Origin: Carettochelys insculpta
Lineage: Eukaryota > Chordata > Testudines > Carettochelyidae
DNA length: 64,000 nt
Assembly: GCF_033958435.1 (NCBI RefSeq)
Contig: NC_134152.1
Location: forward strand, 12,572,001 to 12,636,000
Reading direction: 5' to 3'
Positions 12,249 through 21,377 of this stretch are shown here, in pieces; position 1 is the stretch's first letter, and every line of letters starts with the position of its first letter. The position numbers were made by a program, and so were the translations under genes. Under the pieces are notes generated by a model. The model searched no databases. It saw only the letters and a program-made list of their open reading frames with translations, and was not told where the DNA came from.

Positions 12249-13163
12249 GTAAGGACGCAGCCCAGAGGGTGCCCAGGTGCCTTGTCCAGCTGGGCCATGG
12301 GGCAGTCCCTCCAGAAGTGCCCCATTGCCTGGCACAGGAAGCACTGGGTCTCCCCAGTTGAATAATGAACCTGATACAATGCCCCCGGATGGGCATCAGG
12401 AAGGACCTCTCCAGTGCCACTCCATCATGTGCCACAGGCGGAATTTGAAACTGCACCTGCCAGGGGAACAACACCACGTGACAGAGGGTGAGGTCCTTGC
12501 AGCCCAGTGGGAGGGAGCTGATGGTGGAGATCGGCCTGCCCAAGGTGGAGAGGGCAGGCAACAAGGCGGAGTTGGGAAGGCAGGGTGGGATGAAGGTGAG
12601 GACCACCCGCAGGCCTAGAACTTCAAGTGGATCCAGGGGCACATAGACCCCTGCCACCACCACCACTGTGCCCCTCTCCACCACCTCCTGGGCAGCGGCC
12701 TCTGAGGCAAGGAAGAACGCTACCTTACCATATATCTTGGAGACTGTCACAACAGCCACAGAGCCCACCATCCTTGCCAACATGGGGTAAGGTGGGCACC
12801 AGGAGGCAATGAAATCCATGCCTCCTGGTGAAGTTCGGGAAGGGCTCACTGGCTGCTCAAGGTGGAACTGGAGGCAGCGGTTGGGGCAGATGGAGTGGCA
12901 GTTTTGGAGGGGGCAGCAGCCACCTGGGCATAGACATGGGGGGCTCATGGGTGGGATGGTGGCAGAGCTGGTGGAGAGGACTTAGGGGAAGAAGGGGCCA
13001 AGAGCCCTTTTTCTTCCCCTGACCTTTTCCCATGCCCGAGGGAGGGACTACTGCCGAGGTGGAGGGGGCAGCAGCTATGGAGTCTTGGGGGGCAGTTGTA
13101 TGGGAGGTTTGGGGGATCAATGGGGGTGGGATCAGCATTGGGGGCATGAGTGTCTGCCATCAT
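12249..13163 (-). pseudogene. Tx1-like LINE ORF1 (gag-like, CCHC knuckle)
   Basis: On -, a start codon lies at 13163. A basic stretch with GKGQGKKKG-like sequence follows (about 13030), homologous to RKGQGKKKGKSPARKAK in the + strand unit. The conserved core is SKIYGKVAFFLASEAAAQEVVERG (about 12740-12670, counterpart of MFGKIVFFLASEAATQEAVE). A perfect C-x2-C-x4-H-x4-C knuckle, CFLCQAMGHFWRDC, lies near 12330-12290. Such ORF1 proteins bind LINE RNA. The frame is broken between the 5' part and the core. Just after the knuckle the sequence jumps into ORF2 RT because of the internal deletion. Confidence 0.78.
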
Positions 13164-14390
13164 GGGTGGGACAGGAGAGGCAGTGGTGTCTGGGGGTGGA
13201 GTTACTTCCCCCCGAAACAGCTGGCAGGAAGAGGGGTGCCAAATGAGTAGGAGGGATGGAAGTTACAGGGAAAGAGGAAGGGGCTCACCACTTCTCCCTG
13301 CCTAATAGTGTGCAGAAAAGAAGAGTACCAAGAGGAGGGGCAGAGGGGCCAGGAGAACCACTCCCTCCCCAGAAGAAGAAGAGCATTTAAGAGAAGGGCA
13401 GGGAACCTGAAGTGGGGGAAGGGGGAACCACTCCCCCCTGCTGAGACAGGCTGGGGGGGAGGTGAAGCAGGGACAAGGGTGCGGGGCAACCACTCCTCCT
13501 GGCTAGGCTGGAGGCAGAGGAGGAAGGAGCTGGTAAGATAAGGGGAAGGACTGGGGAACCTCACGGAGGGTGCAGGGCGGGGGGGCCGGCTCCTCTGGCT
13601 GAACTGGGGTGGGGGAGTCACACAACTATCGGGGGATGCAGTAATCACAGGGCAACTCAAAGGGGAGGGCAGGGGACATGAGTGCTTCAGGCACGGGGGC
13701 CGGGGCATACAGGACATGGGGCTGGAGAGATGGGGCAGCAGAAACAGGGGGAAACAAATGGCGCGGGGGGCAGCCAACTGCAGGGCAGGGTGACAAACTC
13801 AAACCCGGAGGTCAGGGGGCAGGGAGCCATCTTGCAGGGTGTGGGCAGGGACTATCACAAACAAACTCTGGGAAAGGGGAGGCAGAGAGTGGGGGGCAGC
13901 CAAATATAGCTGGGATACGGGGCCAAGTCCGGGGGGGTGCGCCCCAAGTGCTTATGAAATAATCCCCCACATGCTGCCACCCAGCACAGTCCCAGATGGA
14001 GCAGATGTGGCAGCAGGCCTCACTGAGGGGTAAAGAGGCAGTCTGGATGGTAAGTGGGCAGTGGTGGAGGGAGTATTGGGGGCGGGTGGCTTTGGTGGAT
14101 GGGTGGGCGGAAGCTGGGATGCAGGGAGGGCTCCCTGCCTCTTCTACTTCCGCCCTCAGCACACAAAGTCCCTACTACCAACCCAGAAGCAGACACAGTC
14201 ACTGACCCCTCCACAGTCTAAGGGTAAGGTCCTCTACAGACCCTCAGCAGGGGCACAGGTGGTGTGGTGCAGCAGCAGTGGAGGGATGCCAGCCAGCCAG
14301 CCAGGGGGACCCCAGGTCACTGCTGATCAGAGTGCAGGTGGTGGTGGTGGGGTCCTGTTCCCTCCTCTCTCTCTCTCTCCTCCCTGACTA
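13164..14390 (-). other. Probable 5' leader of the reverse-strand Tx1-like LINE
   Basis: About 1.2 kb, purine-rich on + (pyrimidine-rich on -), the same composition as the leader of the + strand unit at 21378-22446. Long open frames on both strands here (for example 13202-13777 -) are low-complexity artefacts. A (CT)n run lies at about 14367-14384. Promoter activity is inferred from position only. Confidence 0.5.
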
Positions 14391-14394
14391 AATT

Positions 14395-14562
14395 GACCAA
14401 AATTAACTCTGGCCGTTCTCTTGATTTGTACTCCCTTCTTTTCATGTGTCTGCATATTTATACCTGCCTCTGGAATTTCCACCCCAATGCATCTGACAAA
14501 GTGGGTCTTTGCCCACAAAAGCTTGTGCTTCAATACATGTGTTACCCTATAAGGTGCCACAG
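14395..14562 (+). repeat. Interspersed repeat 3' end (GAAGTGGGTCTTTGCCCAC type), cut by Harbinger
   Basis: Contains ATCTGACAAAGTGGGTC, TTTGCCCACAAAAGCTTGTG and ATAAGGTGCCACAGGAT, the hallmark of a very common reptile interspersed repeat. The same motif occurs in the palindrome at 47235-47485. It stops exactly at the Harbinger copy that begins at 14566, and the repeat text is not resumed clearly after 19242. A Penelope-like origin is my guess, not something the sequence proves. Confidence 0.6.
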
Positions 14563-14565
14563 GAT

Positions 14566-14740
14566 GGCTACGTCTACACGTGAAGCCTACATCGAAGTAG
14601 CCTATTTCGATGTGGCGACATCGAAATAGACTATTTCGATGAATAGCGTCTACACGTCCTCCAGGGCCGGCAACGTCGATGTTCAACTTCGACGTTGCGC
14701 AGCCCAACATCGAAATAGGCGCAGCGAGGGAACGTAGCAC
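14566..14740 (+). repeat. Harbinger copy 1 left terminal and subterminal repeats
   Basis: The terminal repeat is followed by closely spaced TCGAAGTAG, TTTCGATG, CATCGAAATA and CAACTTCGACGTTG motifs in both orientations. The same cluster occurs at the left end of copy 2 and the ends of copy 3 and of the derivative at 1465-2175. In characterised Harbinger systems the Myb-like partner binds subterminal DNA; these TTCGA-type motifs are candidate sites by analogy. Confidence 0.7.
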
Positions 14741-14927
14741 AAGTAGCACACATCGAAATAGGGATGCCAGGCACAGCTGCAGACAGGGTCAACGGGCGGA
14801 CTAGCGCTTCCGGGGCAACAGCTAGCCGCTCCCTTAAAGGGCCCCTCCCAAACACACACAGCCTGCACAGCACGTGGTCTGAGGAGCCATAGGCAAACAG
14901 ACCCCGGGCGCTGCAGTCATGGACCCC

Positions 14928-14928
<1 letters not shown>

Positions 14929-14964
<36 letters not shown>
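14929..14964 (+). repeat. (CAG)12 microsatellite in transposase exon 1
   Basis: Twelve perfect CAG units right after the start codon region. In the ancestral frame they encode polyglutamine, as still seen in copy 3 (nine Gln). The preceding C-tract puts them in the GCA (alanine) frame in this copy. Confidence 0.95.
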
Positions 14965-14966
<2 letters not shown>

Positions 14967-15424
14967 AGAGGTCCACCCAGCCCTCCCGGCAGGAGCAGGG
15001 CTTGCCCTGACCCATGCCATGTGGGAGGCAGCTGAGCACCTCCTTGCCCCAGGGGAGGAGATGCCCCCAGGGCAGCAGGGCTCAAACCCTACCCCTGCAG
15101 CACCCCGCGCCCCCCCCCCGCCTCACACGCCGGCGGCTGTGGAGCTACCCCACCAGCACCGACTGGTGGGAACGGCTGGTGCTTGGGGAGTGGGACGACG
15201 ACCGCTGGCTCAGGAACTTCAGGATGACCCGGCAGACATTCCTGGAGCTGTGCCAGTGGCTCACCCCCGCACTCAGGCACCAGGACACTGCCATGCGGCG
15301 TGCCCTCACAGTGCAGAAACGGGTCGGCATCGCTGTCTGGAAGCTGGCCACTCCGGACACCTACCGATCCATGGGCCAGCAGTTTGGTGTCGGCAAGGCC
15401 ACCGTCGGGGCTGTCTTCATGGAG

Positions 15425-15601
15425 GTAAGCGAACCCATGGGGGGAGGCCAGGGCAGGGGAGGGGAGGCCAGGGCAGGGCAGGGGGGCCAGAGCAGGGCAG
15501 GGCAGGGCAGGGGGGCCAGAGCAGGGCAGAGCAGGGCAGGGCAGGGCCACGCACACCCTGCTCACCCCTCATTCGTGCTGTCCCATGTGCTTTCTCTGCA
15601 G
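15425..15601 (+). other. Transposase intron, copy 1 (in-frame, open)
   Basis: GTAAGC donor at 15425 and TTTCTCTGCAG acceptor ending 15601. It is 177 nt, divisible by 3, without an in-frame stop, and filled with GGGCAGGGCAGG-type repeats. The sequence is unrelated to the introns at the same place in copies 2 and 3, while the flanking exons are conserved, which supports it being an intron. Confidence 0.75.
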
Positions 15602-16516
15602 GTTGTGCGTGCCATCAACGCCATGCTCCTGCACAGGCTCATGAGGCTGGGGGACCCAGATGCCACCATCGCCGCCTTTGCCACCCTGGGCTTCCCCAGC
15701 TGCTTCGGGGCTCTGGATGGGACTCACGTCCCCATCCGCGCCCCGCATCACAGTGGAGGACGATACGTGAATCTCAAGGGCTACCATTCTGTCGTCCTCC
15801 AGGCCTTGGTGGACAGCCGGGGACGTTTCCAGGACATTTACGTGGGCTGGCCTGGCAGCACCCACGACGCCCAGGTTTTCCGGAACTCGGGCCTGTGCCG
15901 CCGGCTGGAGGCGGGGACCTACATCCCCCAGCGGGAGATCCCTCTGGGGGACACCACCATGCCCTTCTGCGTCATCGCAGATGTGGCCTACCCCCTCCGG
16001 CCGTGGCTCATGCACCCCTACACGGGCCATCTCTCCGCTAGCCAGGAGCGCTTCAACGAGCGCCTGAACCACGCGCGCCAGGTGGTGGAGCGCTCATTTG
16101 GCCGCCTGAAGGGACGCTGGAGATGTCTCCTCACCCGCCTGGATGCGGGCCCCAACAACATCCCCCAGATTGTGAGTGCCTGCTGCGCCCTGCACAATTT
16201 GGTCGAGAGCAAGGGGGAGACCTTTTTCCAGGGCTGGGCTGCGGAGGCTGCTAGGGCACACGTCCAGCCACCTGCTGCCCCCAGTCGGCAGGTGGACCCC
16301 GAGGGGACCTGGGTCCGGGAGGCCTTGCGGGCCCACTTCGATGAACAGGCCGCGGGGTGAACTCTGCCCAGGCCCCCTACTGCCCGCCCCTTCCTCCCCC
16401 ACACCATGGAGCACCCCACCAGCCCCCGCTCCCACTTGTCCTGGACAAATGACAGCACGTACCTGTGGCTGAATGTAAATTTTTTTTTTTCTTTCCGAAC
16501 CCTTTTTTTTTTGGAT

Positions 16517-16625
16517 GTAAATAAATATGTGAACCACAAACAGAAAACTATGTACAAACGTTCAACAAAAGCAATATTTACAAAAATAAAACAATACAAA
16601 GAAACAACTGTCTGACATAATAAAA
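16517..16625 (+). promoter_or_regulatory. Candidate transposase polyadenylation signals
   Basis: AATAAA at 16520-16525 and further AATAAA hexamers near 16584 and 16618 lie 160-260 nt after the transposase stop, in the AT-rich gap between the two convergent genes. Position fits; no functional evidence. Confidence 0.5.
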
Positions 16626-16748
16626 AGAAAACCAGGGAGGATAAAGGGGAGAACTATGTACATGGGCGGGACGGGGCAAACGGGGGGCCGAAAAAAACAG
16701 GGTCCAACTATATACAAGGGGGGGCGCCACGTCCCGGGCCCCTCGCCC

Positions 16749-18876
16749 CTATAGCCCGGCACTGGGCGTGGCCGGCCGGGAGCCCCGCCGTGCTTGCAGC
16801 CTGGTCCGTGGCTGGGTGGGAGCGGGCTGGACCGGAAGGTATGGTGGCCGGCGAGTGTCAGGTGGCTCCAGGGGTCCCTCGGTGCTCCGGCCCTCGCCGG
16901 TGGGTGGTGGGGCGACTGCGGATGGGCCGGCGACGGGCGGAGCAGCTGGTGGTGGGGCTGCAGGAGCAGGCAGGGCGGGCGATGTTTCAGCTGGCGCGGC
17001 ATGGGGGGCCAGGTAGTCCACCAGGCAGTTAAATGTGTCCATGTAGGCCCCCCATGCCTCCTGGCACCAGGCCAGCGCCCGCTCCTGCAGCTGGAGGTGC
17101 TGCTCTGCGAGCTCCAGCTGCCGACGGTGGATGGCCAGCAGCTGGGGGTCCGTTGCCGTCGGCGGTTGGAGGCGCAGGGTCCGCCGTCTAGCCCGCCGTG
17201 GGGCCGGTCGGTCCTCGGCCGAGGGGCTGCCCTGGAGCGATGGTCCCAGAGGGCTCTCCGGGACGACTGACGCCTCGCCAGCGCTCTCTTCTGGTCCTTC
17301 TGATGGTGCAGGTGCAGGACACAGGAGAGGAGGTGGGGAAGAAGAATGGACACAGGTGTTAGTGTGGGCCCCGAGCCGTGGCCTTTGTCCTCCCAGCCCT
17401 GTGCTGCAGGTTCCCCATCCCCATCCCCGGGAGATGCTGCTGTGATGGATGGGGTTCAGGGGTCCCCCTGCCCTGCACCCCATCCCCTGGTGGGAGCGAC
17501 TCTCACTTCACCCCGCAGGGTCTGACAGCAAGAGAGGTTTCTTAGGCCACAGATGACCAGTTTCTCCCAGGAGTGACAGCACCAGCTGTCGGAAGAGACA
17601 GTCCTTCCAACCCGTCGTGGGGAGAAGAACCCAAGGGGTGCCCCTCTGGGATGCAGCTTTCCCCCTCCTCAGGCTGGCTGCCTACCAGCTCTCCCTTCCC
17701 CTAGGCTCTACCTGTGGCCCCTGCCCTCGCCCCCCAATTCCAAGCCAGCTCGGCTCCTCCCTCCTGTTTGTTCAGGGCAGAGGTGTCACCTGCCAGCTGT
17801 AGCCCCAGGATCCTCCTTTGGCCCTGGGAGCTATTCGGCTCTTGTTGCTCATATGTAGCCTGAGTCTCCCTTTGGCACTCCCCCTACTCCATCACATGCT
17901 GCTGCTGCGGGGTGTCCCACCCCCTCCTCCCGGGGGCCCCTCGAGGTTCCGCTCCCCCCTGGCCCGGGGATGGGGCATGGCACTGTCATGCGGGGTGTGG
18001 GGGGCAGGGGCTGATGGCTGCAGTGCTGTGATGGCCATGGCCCTGGTGTCCTTGGGGCCATAGCCATGTGAGCATGTGGGGGTCCCTGCACACATATCTC
18101 TTACCCCCGCCCCTCAAGCCCGGGGTGTCCACCAGAGGGGGGTACCTACCTGTCGGTCCGCTCCCACGGTCCAGAGATCCCCGGGGGGCGGAGGCCCGGC
18201 TGCTGCTCCAGGATGGCAGGAGGAGGATCTGCAGGCTGGATTCTGCGGAGGAGGAGCCCCCCTCCTCCTCCTCCTCCTCCTCCTGCCGCGATGTCCCGGG
18301 GGTGGCCTCCGGGGGGGGCCCCCAGGGTGCGGGGCTTGCCTCCGGGGCGGACTCCGTCTGCAGGGCCTGCTGGGGCTCGTCAGCCGAGGTGTCAAGGGTG
18401 GCCAGAGGGGAGGAGGTGTGCCGGGAGCCCAGGATGTCCCTGAGCTCCCTGTAAAAGGGGCAAGTGACGGGGGCGTCCCCAGATCGGCTGGCCGCATCCC
18501 GGGCCCGGGAGTAACCCTGCCGCAGCTCCTTGACCTTACTCCTGACGTGGTCAGGAGTGTGGGCAGGGTGACCCCGGGCAGCCAGGCCCTCGGCCAGCCG
18601 AGCGAACGCATCCGTGTTCCGCCTCTTGCTCCCCATTACCTGGAGCACCTCCTCCTCGCTCCAGAGCCCCAGCAGGTCCTGCAGCTCGGCCTCCGTCCAG
18701 GAGGGGCCCCGCTGCCGCTTCCCAGACTGGCTGCCCCTCTGGCTGGGCTGTGAGCCCTGGCTCCCCTTGGGGGGGGTCCCCTGGGGGTGCTGGGGGGGCT
18801 GCCGGGCAGCCATCGCAGCTGGCTGGGTCGCTGAGGGAGGTGCAGGCTGGCCGCGTGTGCAGGCTGAAGCCTGCAC
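16749..18876 (-). CDS. Harbinger Myb/SANT-like DNA-binding protein, copy 1
   Basis: This is the accessory protein that in Harbinger systems binds transposon ends and brings the transposase to DNA and to the nucleus. Exon 1 (18876-18150) has an N-terminal basic/Gln-Pro segment and a trihelix Myb/SANT-like domain: RGPSWTEAELQDLLGLW, NTDAFARLAEGLAARGH, HVRSKVKELRQGYSRARDAA; then an acidic EEEEEEEGGSSSAESS tract. The donor is ACAG/GTAGGT (GT at 18149-18148). Exon 2 (from 17311 to the stop at 16749) has a leucine-rich coiled-coil-like block (DPQLLAIHRRQLELAEQHLQ) and a Pro/Ala tail. The acceptor AG seen in copies 2 and 3 is AC here (17313-17312); a CAG 12 nt downstream would keep the frame with loss of four residues. 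Apart from that both exons are open. Alternative starts at 18876 or 18813. Confidence 0.82.
17312..18149 (-). other. Intron of the Myb-like gene, copy 1
   Basis: 838 nt between the donor GTAGGT and the altered acceptor position. Copies 2 and 3 have CTCTGCAG or TTCCACAG before the matching CTGCA(C/T)CATC, showing where the acceptor was. It holds no other gene signal; the open frames inside are shadows of C/G-rich sequence. Confidence 0.7.
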
Positions 18877-18989
18877 GTTCCCTCAGCTTCCTGCAGAGGC
18901 AGGGAGGAGGAGGGGACCTTTAAGGGGCCGCTCCACGCAGCCACCAGTGAGCTGAGGGGCTGGAGAGAGCGTCTCTCAACCCCCCAGCT

Positions 18990-19239
18990 GATGGCCGCCA
19001 TGGAGGACCCGGCAATTTCGACGTTGCGGGATGCGGATCGTCTACACGGTCCCTACTTCGATGTTCAACGTCGAAGTAGGGCGCTATTCCCATCCCCTCA
19101 TGAGGTTAGTGACTTCGACGTCTCGCTGCCTAACGTCAAAGTTAACTTCGAAATAGCGCCCGACGCATGTAGCCGCGACGGGCGCTATTTCGAAGTTAGT
19201 GCCGCTACTTCGAAGTAGCGTGCACGTGTAGACACAGCT
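18990..19239 (+). repeat. Harbinger copy 1 right terminal and subterminal repeats
   Basis: Contains TTCGATGTTCAACGTCGAA, GACTTCGACGTC, AACTTCGAAATAGC and TACTTCGAAGTAGC before the terminal TGCACGTGTAGACACAGCT. The first 300 bp inside this end recurs in reverse in the derivative at 1465-1735. Confidence 0.75.
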
Positions 19240-19498
19240 GATGTCTTGTTGTTTTTGCAGATACAGAATAGCATGGCTATGCCTCTGACAACTGTCATAA
19301 TGTCTCTCATTACCATTTGGGGCTGATGACATAAGGTAATTGTTATTTCACTCTTGTTTCCAATATCTCATTAGGCCTCAAAGTACTAAGGCACGTGCTT
19401 AACTTTACACCACAATTAGGTTTAAATGAAGTGTGTTCTGAATGAGGACTGTAATACAGTGCTCAATCCAAGCAGTGTGCCTTTGTTTCCATGACTGA

Positions 19499-19926
19499 GG
19501 CCTCGTCTACACTAGCCCCAGACTTCGAAATGGGCACGCAAATGGCCATTTCGAAGTTTACTAATGAAATGCTGCAATGCATATTCAGTGCTTCATTAGC
19601 ATGCGGGCGGCCGCGGCACTTCGAAATTGACGCGCCTCGCCGCTCGTCCTGACGGGGCTCCTTTTCAAAAGGACCCCGCCTACTTCGAAGTCCCCTTATT
19701 CCCTTCAGCTCATGGGAATAAGGGGACTTCGAAGTAGGCAGGGTCTTTTCGAAAAGGAGCCCCGTCGGGACGAGCCACGCTGCGGCAATCCGCATCAATT
19801 TCGAAGTGCCGCAGCCTCCCACATGCTAATGAAGCGCTGAATACGCATTTCAGCGTTTCATTAGTAAACTTCAAAATGGCCATTTGCTTGGGCATTTCGA
19901 AGTTTGGGGCTAGTGTAGACGTAGCC
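19499..19926. mobile_element. Foldback MITE with Harbinger-type ends (ACACTAG subtype)
   Basis: 428 bp, an almost complete palindrome. Ends are GGCCTCGTCTACACTAGCCC and, on -, GGCTACGTCTACACTAGCCC. The perfect 3-bp duplication is TGA (19496-19498 and 19927-19929). The two arms share TTCGAAGTCCCCTTATTCCC and AATGGCCATTTCGAAGTTTA-type segments around a centre at about 19710. No coding capacity. The shared terminal sequence and TSD length tie it to the Harbinger copies in this window. Confidence 0.88.
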
Positions 19927-19929
19927 TGA

Positions 19930-20346
19930 GACACTCACCACAAAATCATTCTGACTGCCTTTTTATGTAATTGCTTCAACGTTAGCTAGGGGCCTATTCC
20001 ACTGACAGTCTGTGATATAAAACTGCTGAAGCTCAATGCATTTGCCTGCTAGAATTTTTGCTGCTTTGTTTTATTTTGGATTCATTAGATTTATTCCCCT
20101 TTGCAGATATGTGAAAATTAAAAGGCAATTTGAAATGACTAATGCTGCACATTCTGATGAAACAAGTTAAAAATCATACTTTGCCATAATAAGAATGCTC
20201 TGGGAAACAGAGTAAACAAATAATTTTGAACATTTCTGTGGCAGTCTCATGGAAACAAAATTAATGAGACTTAGTTTCAAACTTATGGATACTAAACCTT
20301 TAAGATCTGTTTTCTGCTTGCTTCTGTTGTTTCCACGACTGTACAC
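19930..20346. other. Anonymous AT-rich spacer
   Basis: No recognisable gene, repeat end or RNA feature. Confidence 0.5.
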
Positions 20347-20545
20347 CAGGAATTCCCAACCTATGGGTCTGGACCCAAATATGAGTAACTATTAGATTCT
20401 TCTCAGGGTCACCAGCTGGGCAGCTCCAAGCTGCATATAGCCCTTTAAGGAGCCATTTGTGGTTCCTGCCACTGCCACCACTCACTCCTCCGAGTCCCCT
20501 GTCACACTTATATGGAACTAAGCTTAATTGGTTTAACAGCTGGCA
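20347..20545 (+). mobile_element. Possible hAT-type non-autonomous fragment
   Basis: CAGGAATTCCCAACCTATGG followed by GTCTGGACCCAAATATGAG resembles the start of hAT-related repeats of the CAGGGGTTCCCAACCT type. No partner terminus was found, so the right edge is a guess. Confidence 0.3.
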
Positions 20546-20742
20546 GGAGAGACCTGGCCACTAAATAAATTAAATTGACTCCCATTTCAGCATGGCAGGG
20601 CAGGGAACTGCCAGTGCTGCAGGTGGGAGAAGGGACTAGGAGGGCTGGGGAGGAGGTGGTAGTGGCCTGGCAAAGGAGCAGCAGCAGCAGCGTTCAGAGC
20701 TCATGTGATGTAGGTGCAGGGAGGGGGCATCCTAGAGCTGAG

Positions 20743-21366
20743 TGGTGTGGCGAGGCTGGCCTGGCCCCTGGGCTCCAGGCCCCTGTTTAGTCCCCTCTCC
20801 TACGGCCAGGCCACCGTTGCCTTTGAGACGGTGGAAGCAGGGGTGGGCAGATGGTGGTCTGGGGGGAACCCAGGCCTCACCCACTCATTCCAGGTTCTGA
20901 CCCAGGGACCCTGTGTAGCTGCTGGCAGTAGGGGGAGGGCTCCCTTGTTTTTAGCACTACAGCTCTTCCCTGGGTCACTTCCCTAGATGACTCATTGCCC
21001 CCATACCTCCCCCAGGTAGTGGCCGTGGCAGTAACAGTAGCAGCAGCCTGTTCCCCCTTCTGGCTTGGCTCCTCCTGTGTGTTCAGCCCGCTTGGCCTTA
21101 CGCCCAATCTCAGGGCCTCCTGGGCAGGGCTTTAGCCCCTTGTGGCTGAGCACTCTTCTCCTCCTCTTGGTGCCTCTAGATAACTCCTTTTGCTTTTGCT
21201 TTTGCTTTTGCTTTTGCTTTTGCTTTTGCTTTTGCTCCTGCTCCCTCTGCCTACCGGGCAAGGGTTCTTTTAAAAGCAAGCTTAAGGGGGCCCGGCTGGC
21301 CCCAGTTGGCCCACAGTGGCTTCCTCCCCACCTGCTCACACTCTGCCTGTTTGCCTGTCCTGCTTC
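20743..21366 (-). mobile_element. 3' LTR of the Gmr1-like gypsy element (left copy)
   Basis: About 500 bp from 20743 matches the segment at 35357-35970 in the same orientation: GAGGCTGGCCTGGCCCC, CTCCTACGGCCAGG, CACCCACTCATTCCAGGTTC, CTTCCCTGGGTCACTTCCC, CAATCTCAGGGCCTCCTGGG, GCCTCTAGA. With the pol genes on - between the two, they are the LTR pair. The outer edge lies at the TG at 20743-20750. The inner edge is not sharp because the sequence beyond the TTTTGC array has no counterpart in the truncated right LTR. Part of 21240-21366 may be the polypurine-tract region. Confidence 0.8.
21184..21236 (+). repeat. (TTTTGC)n microsatellite in the left LTR
   Basis: About eight units of CTTTTG. The right LTR has a shorter TTTGC version at 35930-35958, so the tract has drifted independently in the two LTRs. 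Confidence 0.9.
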
Positions 21367-21377
21367 TCCCTCTTGTT
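21367..21377 (+). repeat. Target duplication, copy 1 of 3
   Basis: TCCCTCTTGTT immediately before the first LINE unit. The same 11 bp recur at 29181-29191 and 30835-30845. Confidence 0.85.

Larger units (their letters stand above)
9800..14390 (-). mobile_element. Tx1-like LINE, reverse strand, internally deleted
   Basis: Read on -, the order is a C/T-rich 5' leader (14390-13164), ORF1 with a CCHC knuckle (13163-12250), then directly the middle of ORF2 reverse transcriptase and the ORF2 C-terminus (12248-9865), then a short 3' UTR. It is homologous over its length to the + strand LINE at 21378-29180 and shares the terminal residues SPSSSLxLNL just before the ORF2 stop. Relative to that copy, roughly 3 kb covering the end of ORF1, the endonuclease and the first part of RT is missing at about 12248. 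The outer limits are approximate; no target duplication was found. Confidence 0.82.
14919..16360 (+). pseudogene. HARBI1-like: Harbinger transposase (DDE_Tnp_4 / HARBI1-like), copy 1
   Basis: This is the nuclease that cuts and joins transposon ends. By comparison with copy 3 (Met-Asp-Pro-polyGln start) the start is ATG at 14919. Exon 1 ends GAVFME at 15424; the intron is 15425-15601 (GTAAGC...CTGCAG); exon 2 runs to the stop at 16360. Motifs: helix-turn-helix-like N-terminal block (NFRMTRQTFLELCQWLTPAL, QFGVGKATVGAVFMEV), first Asp in ALDGTHVPI (about 15714), second Asp in GWPGSTHDAQVFRN (about 15860), Glu in QVVERSFGRLKGRW (about 16090). All three catalytic residues are present. Two C-tracts, 14924-14929 (6 C; copy 3 has 5) and 15110-15119 (10 C), each shift frame near the N-terminus; the rest is open. 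These could be real or sequencing errors. The intron is a multiple of three and open. Confidence 0.9.
14566..19239 (+). mobile_element. PIF/Harbinger DNA transposon, copy 1 (most complete)
   Basis: A 4,674-bp element with inverted ends GGCTACGTCTACACGTG (14566) and, on -, AGCTGTGTCTACACGTG (ending 19239). It is flanked by the 3-bp duplication GAT (14563-14565 and 19240-19242). A 3-bp duplication, a two-gene content (HARBI1-like DDE transposase plus Myb/SANT-like protein) and CpG-rich subterminal repeats are the defining traits of PIF/Harbinger. The two genes converge: transposase on + (14919-16360), Myb-like on - (18876-16749). The left target is the common repeat at 14395-14562. Confidence 0.92.

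Noticed and set aside
13202..13777. 191-codon Pro/Ser/Leu-rich frame on -
   Set aside because: Low-complexity pyrimidine-rich LINE leader; no ORF1 counterpart in the + strand unit.
15019..16041. 340-codon open frame on + inside Harbinger copy 1
   Set aside because: Alternative frame of the transposase. Only its first part (before the 15110-15119 C-tract) is the ancestral transposase frame; the rest lacks motifs.
21184..21236. CRISPR-like tandem array
   Set aside because: Simple (TTTTGC)n microsatellite without spacers, inside an LTR of a vertebrate genome.
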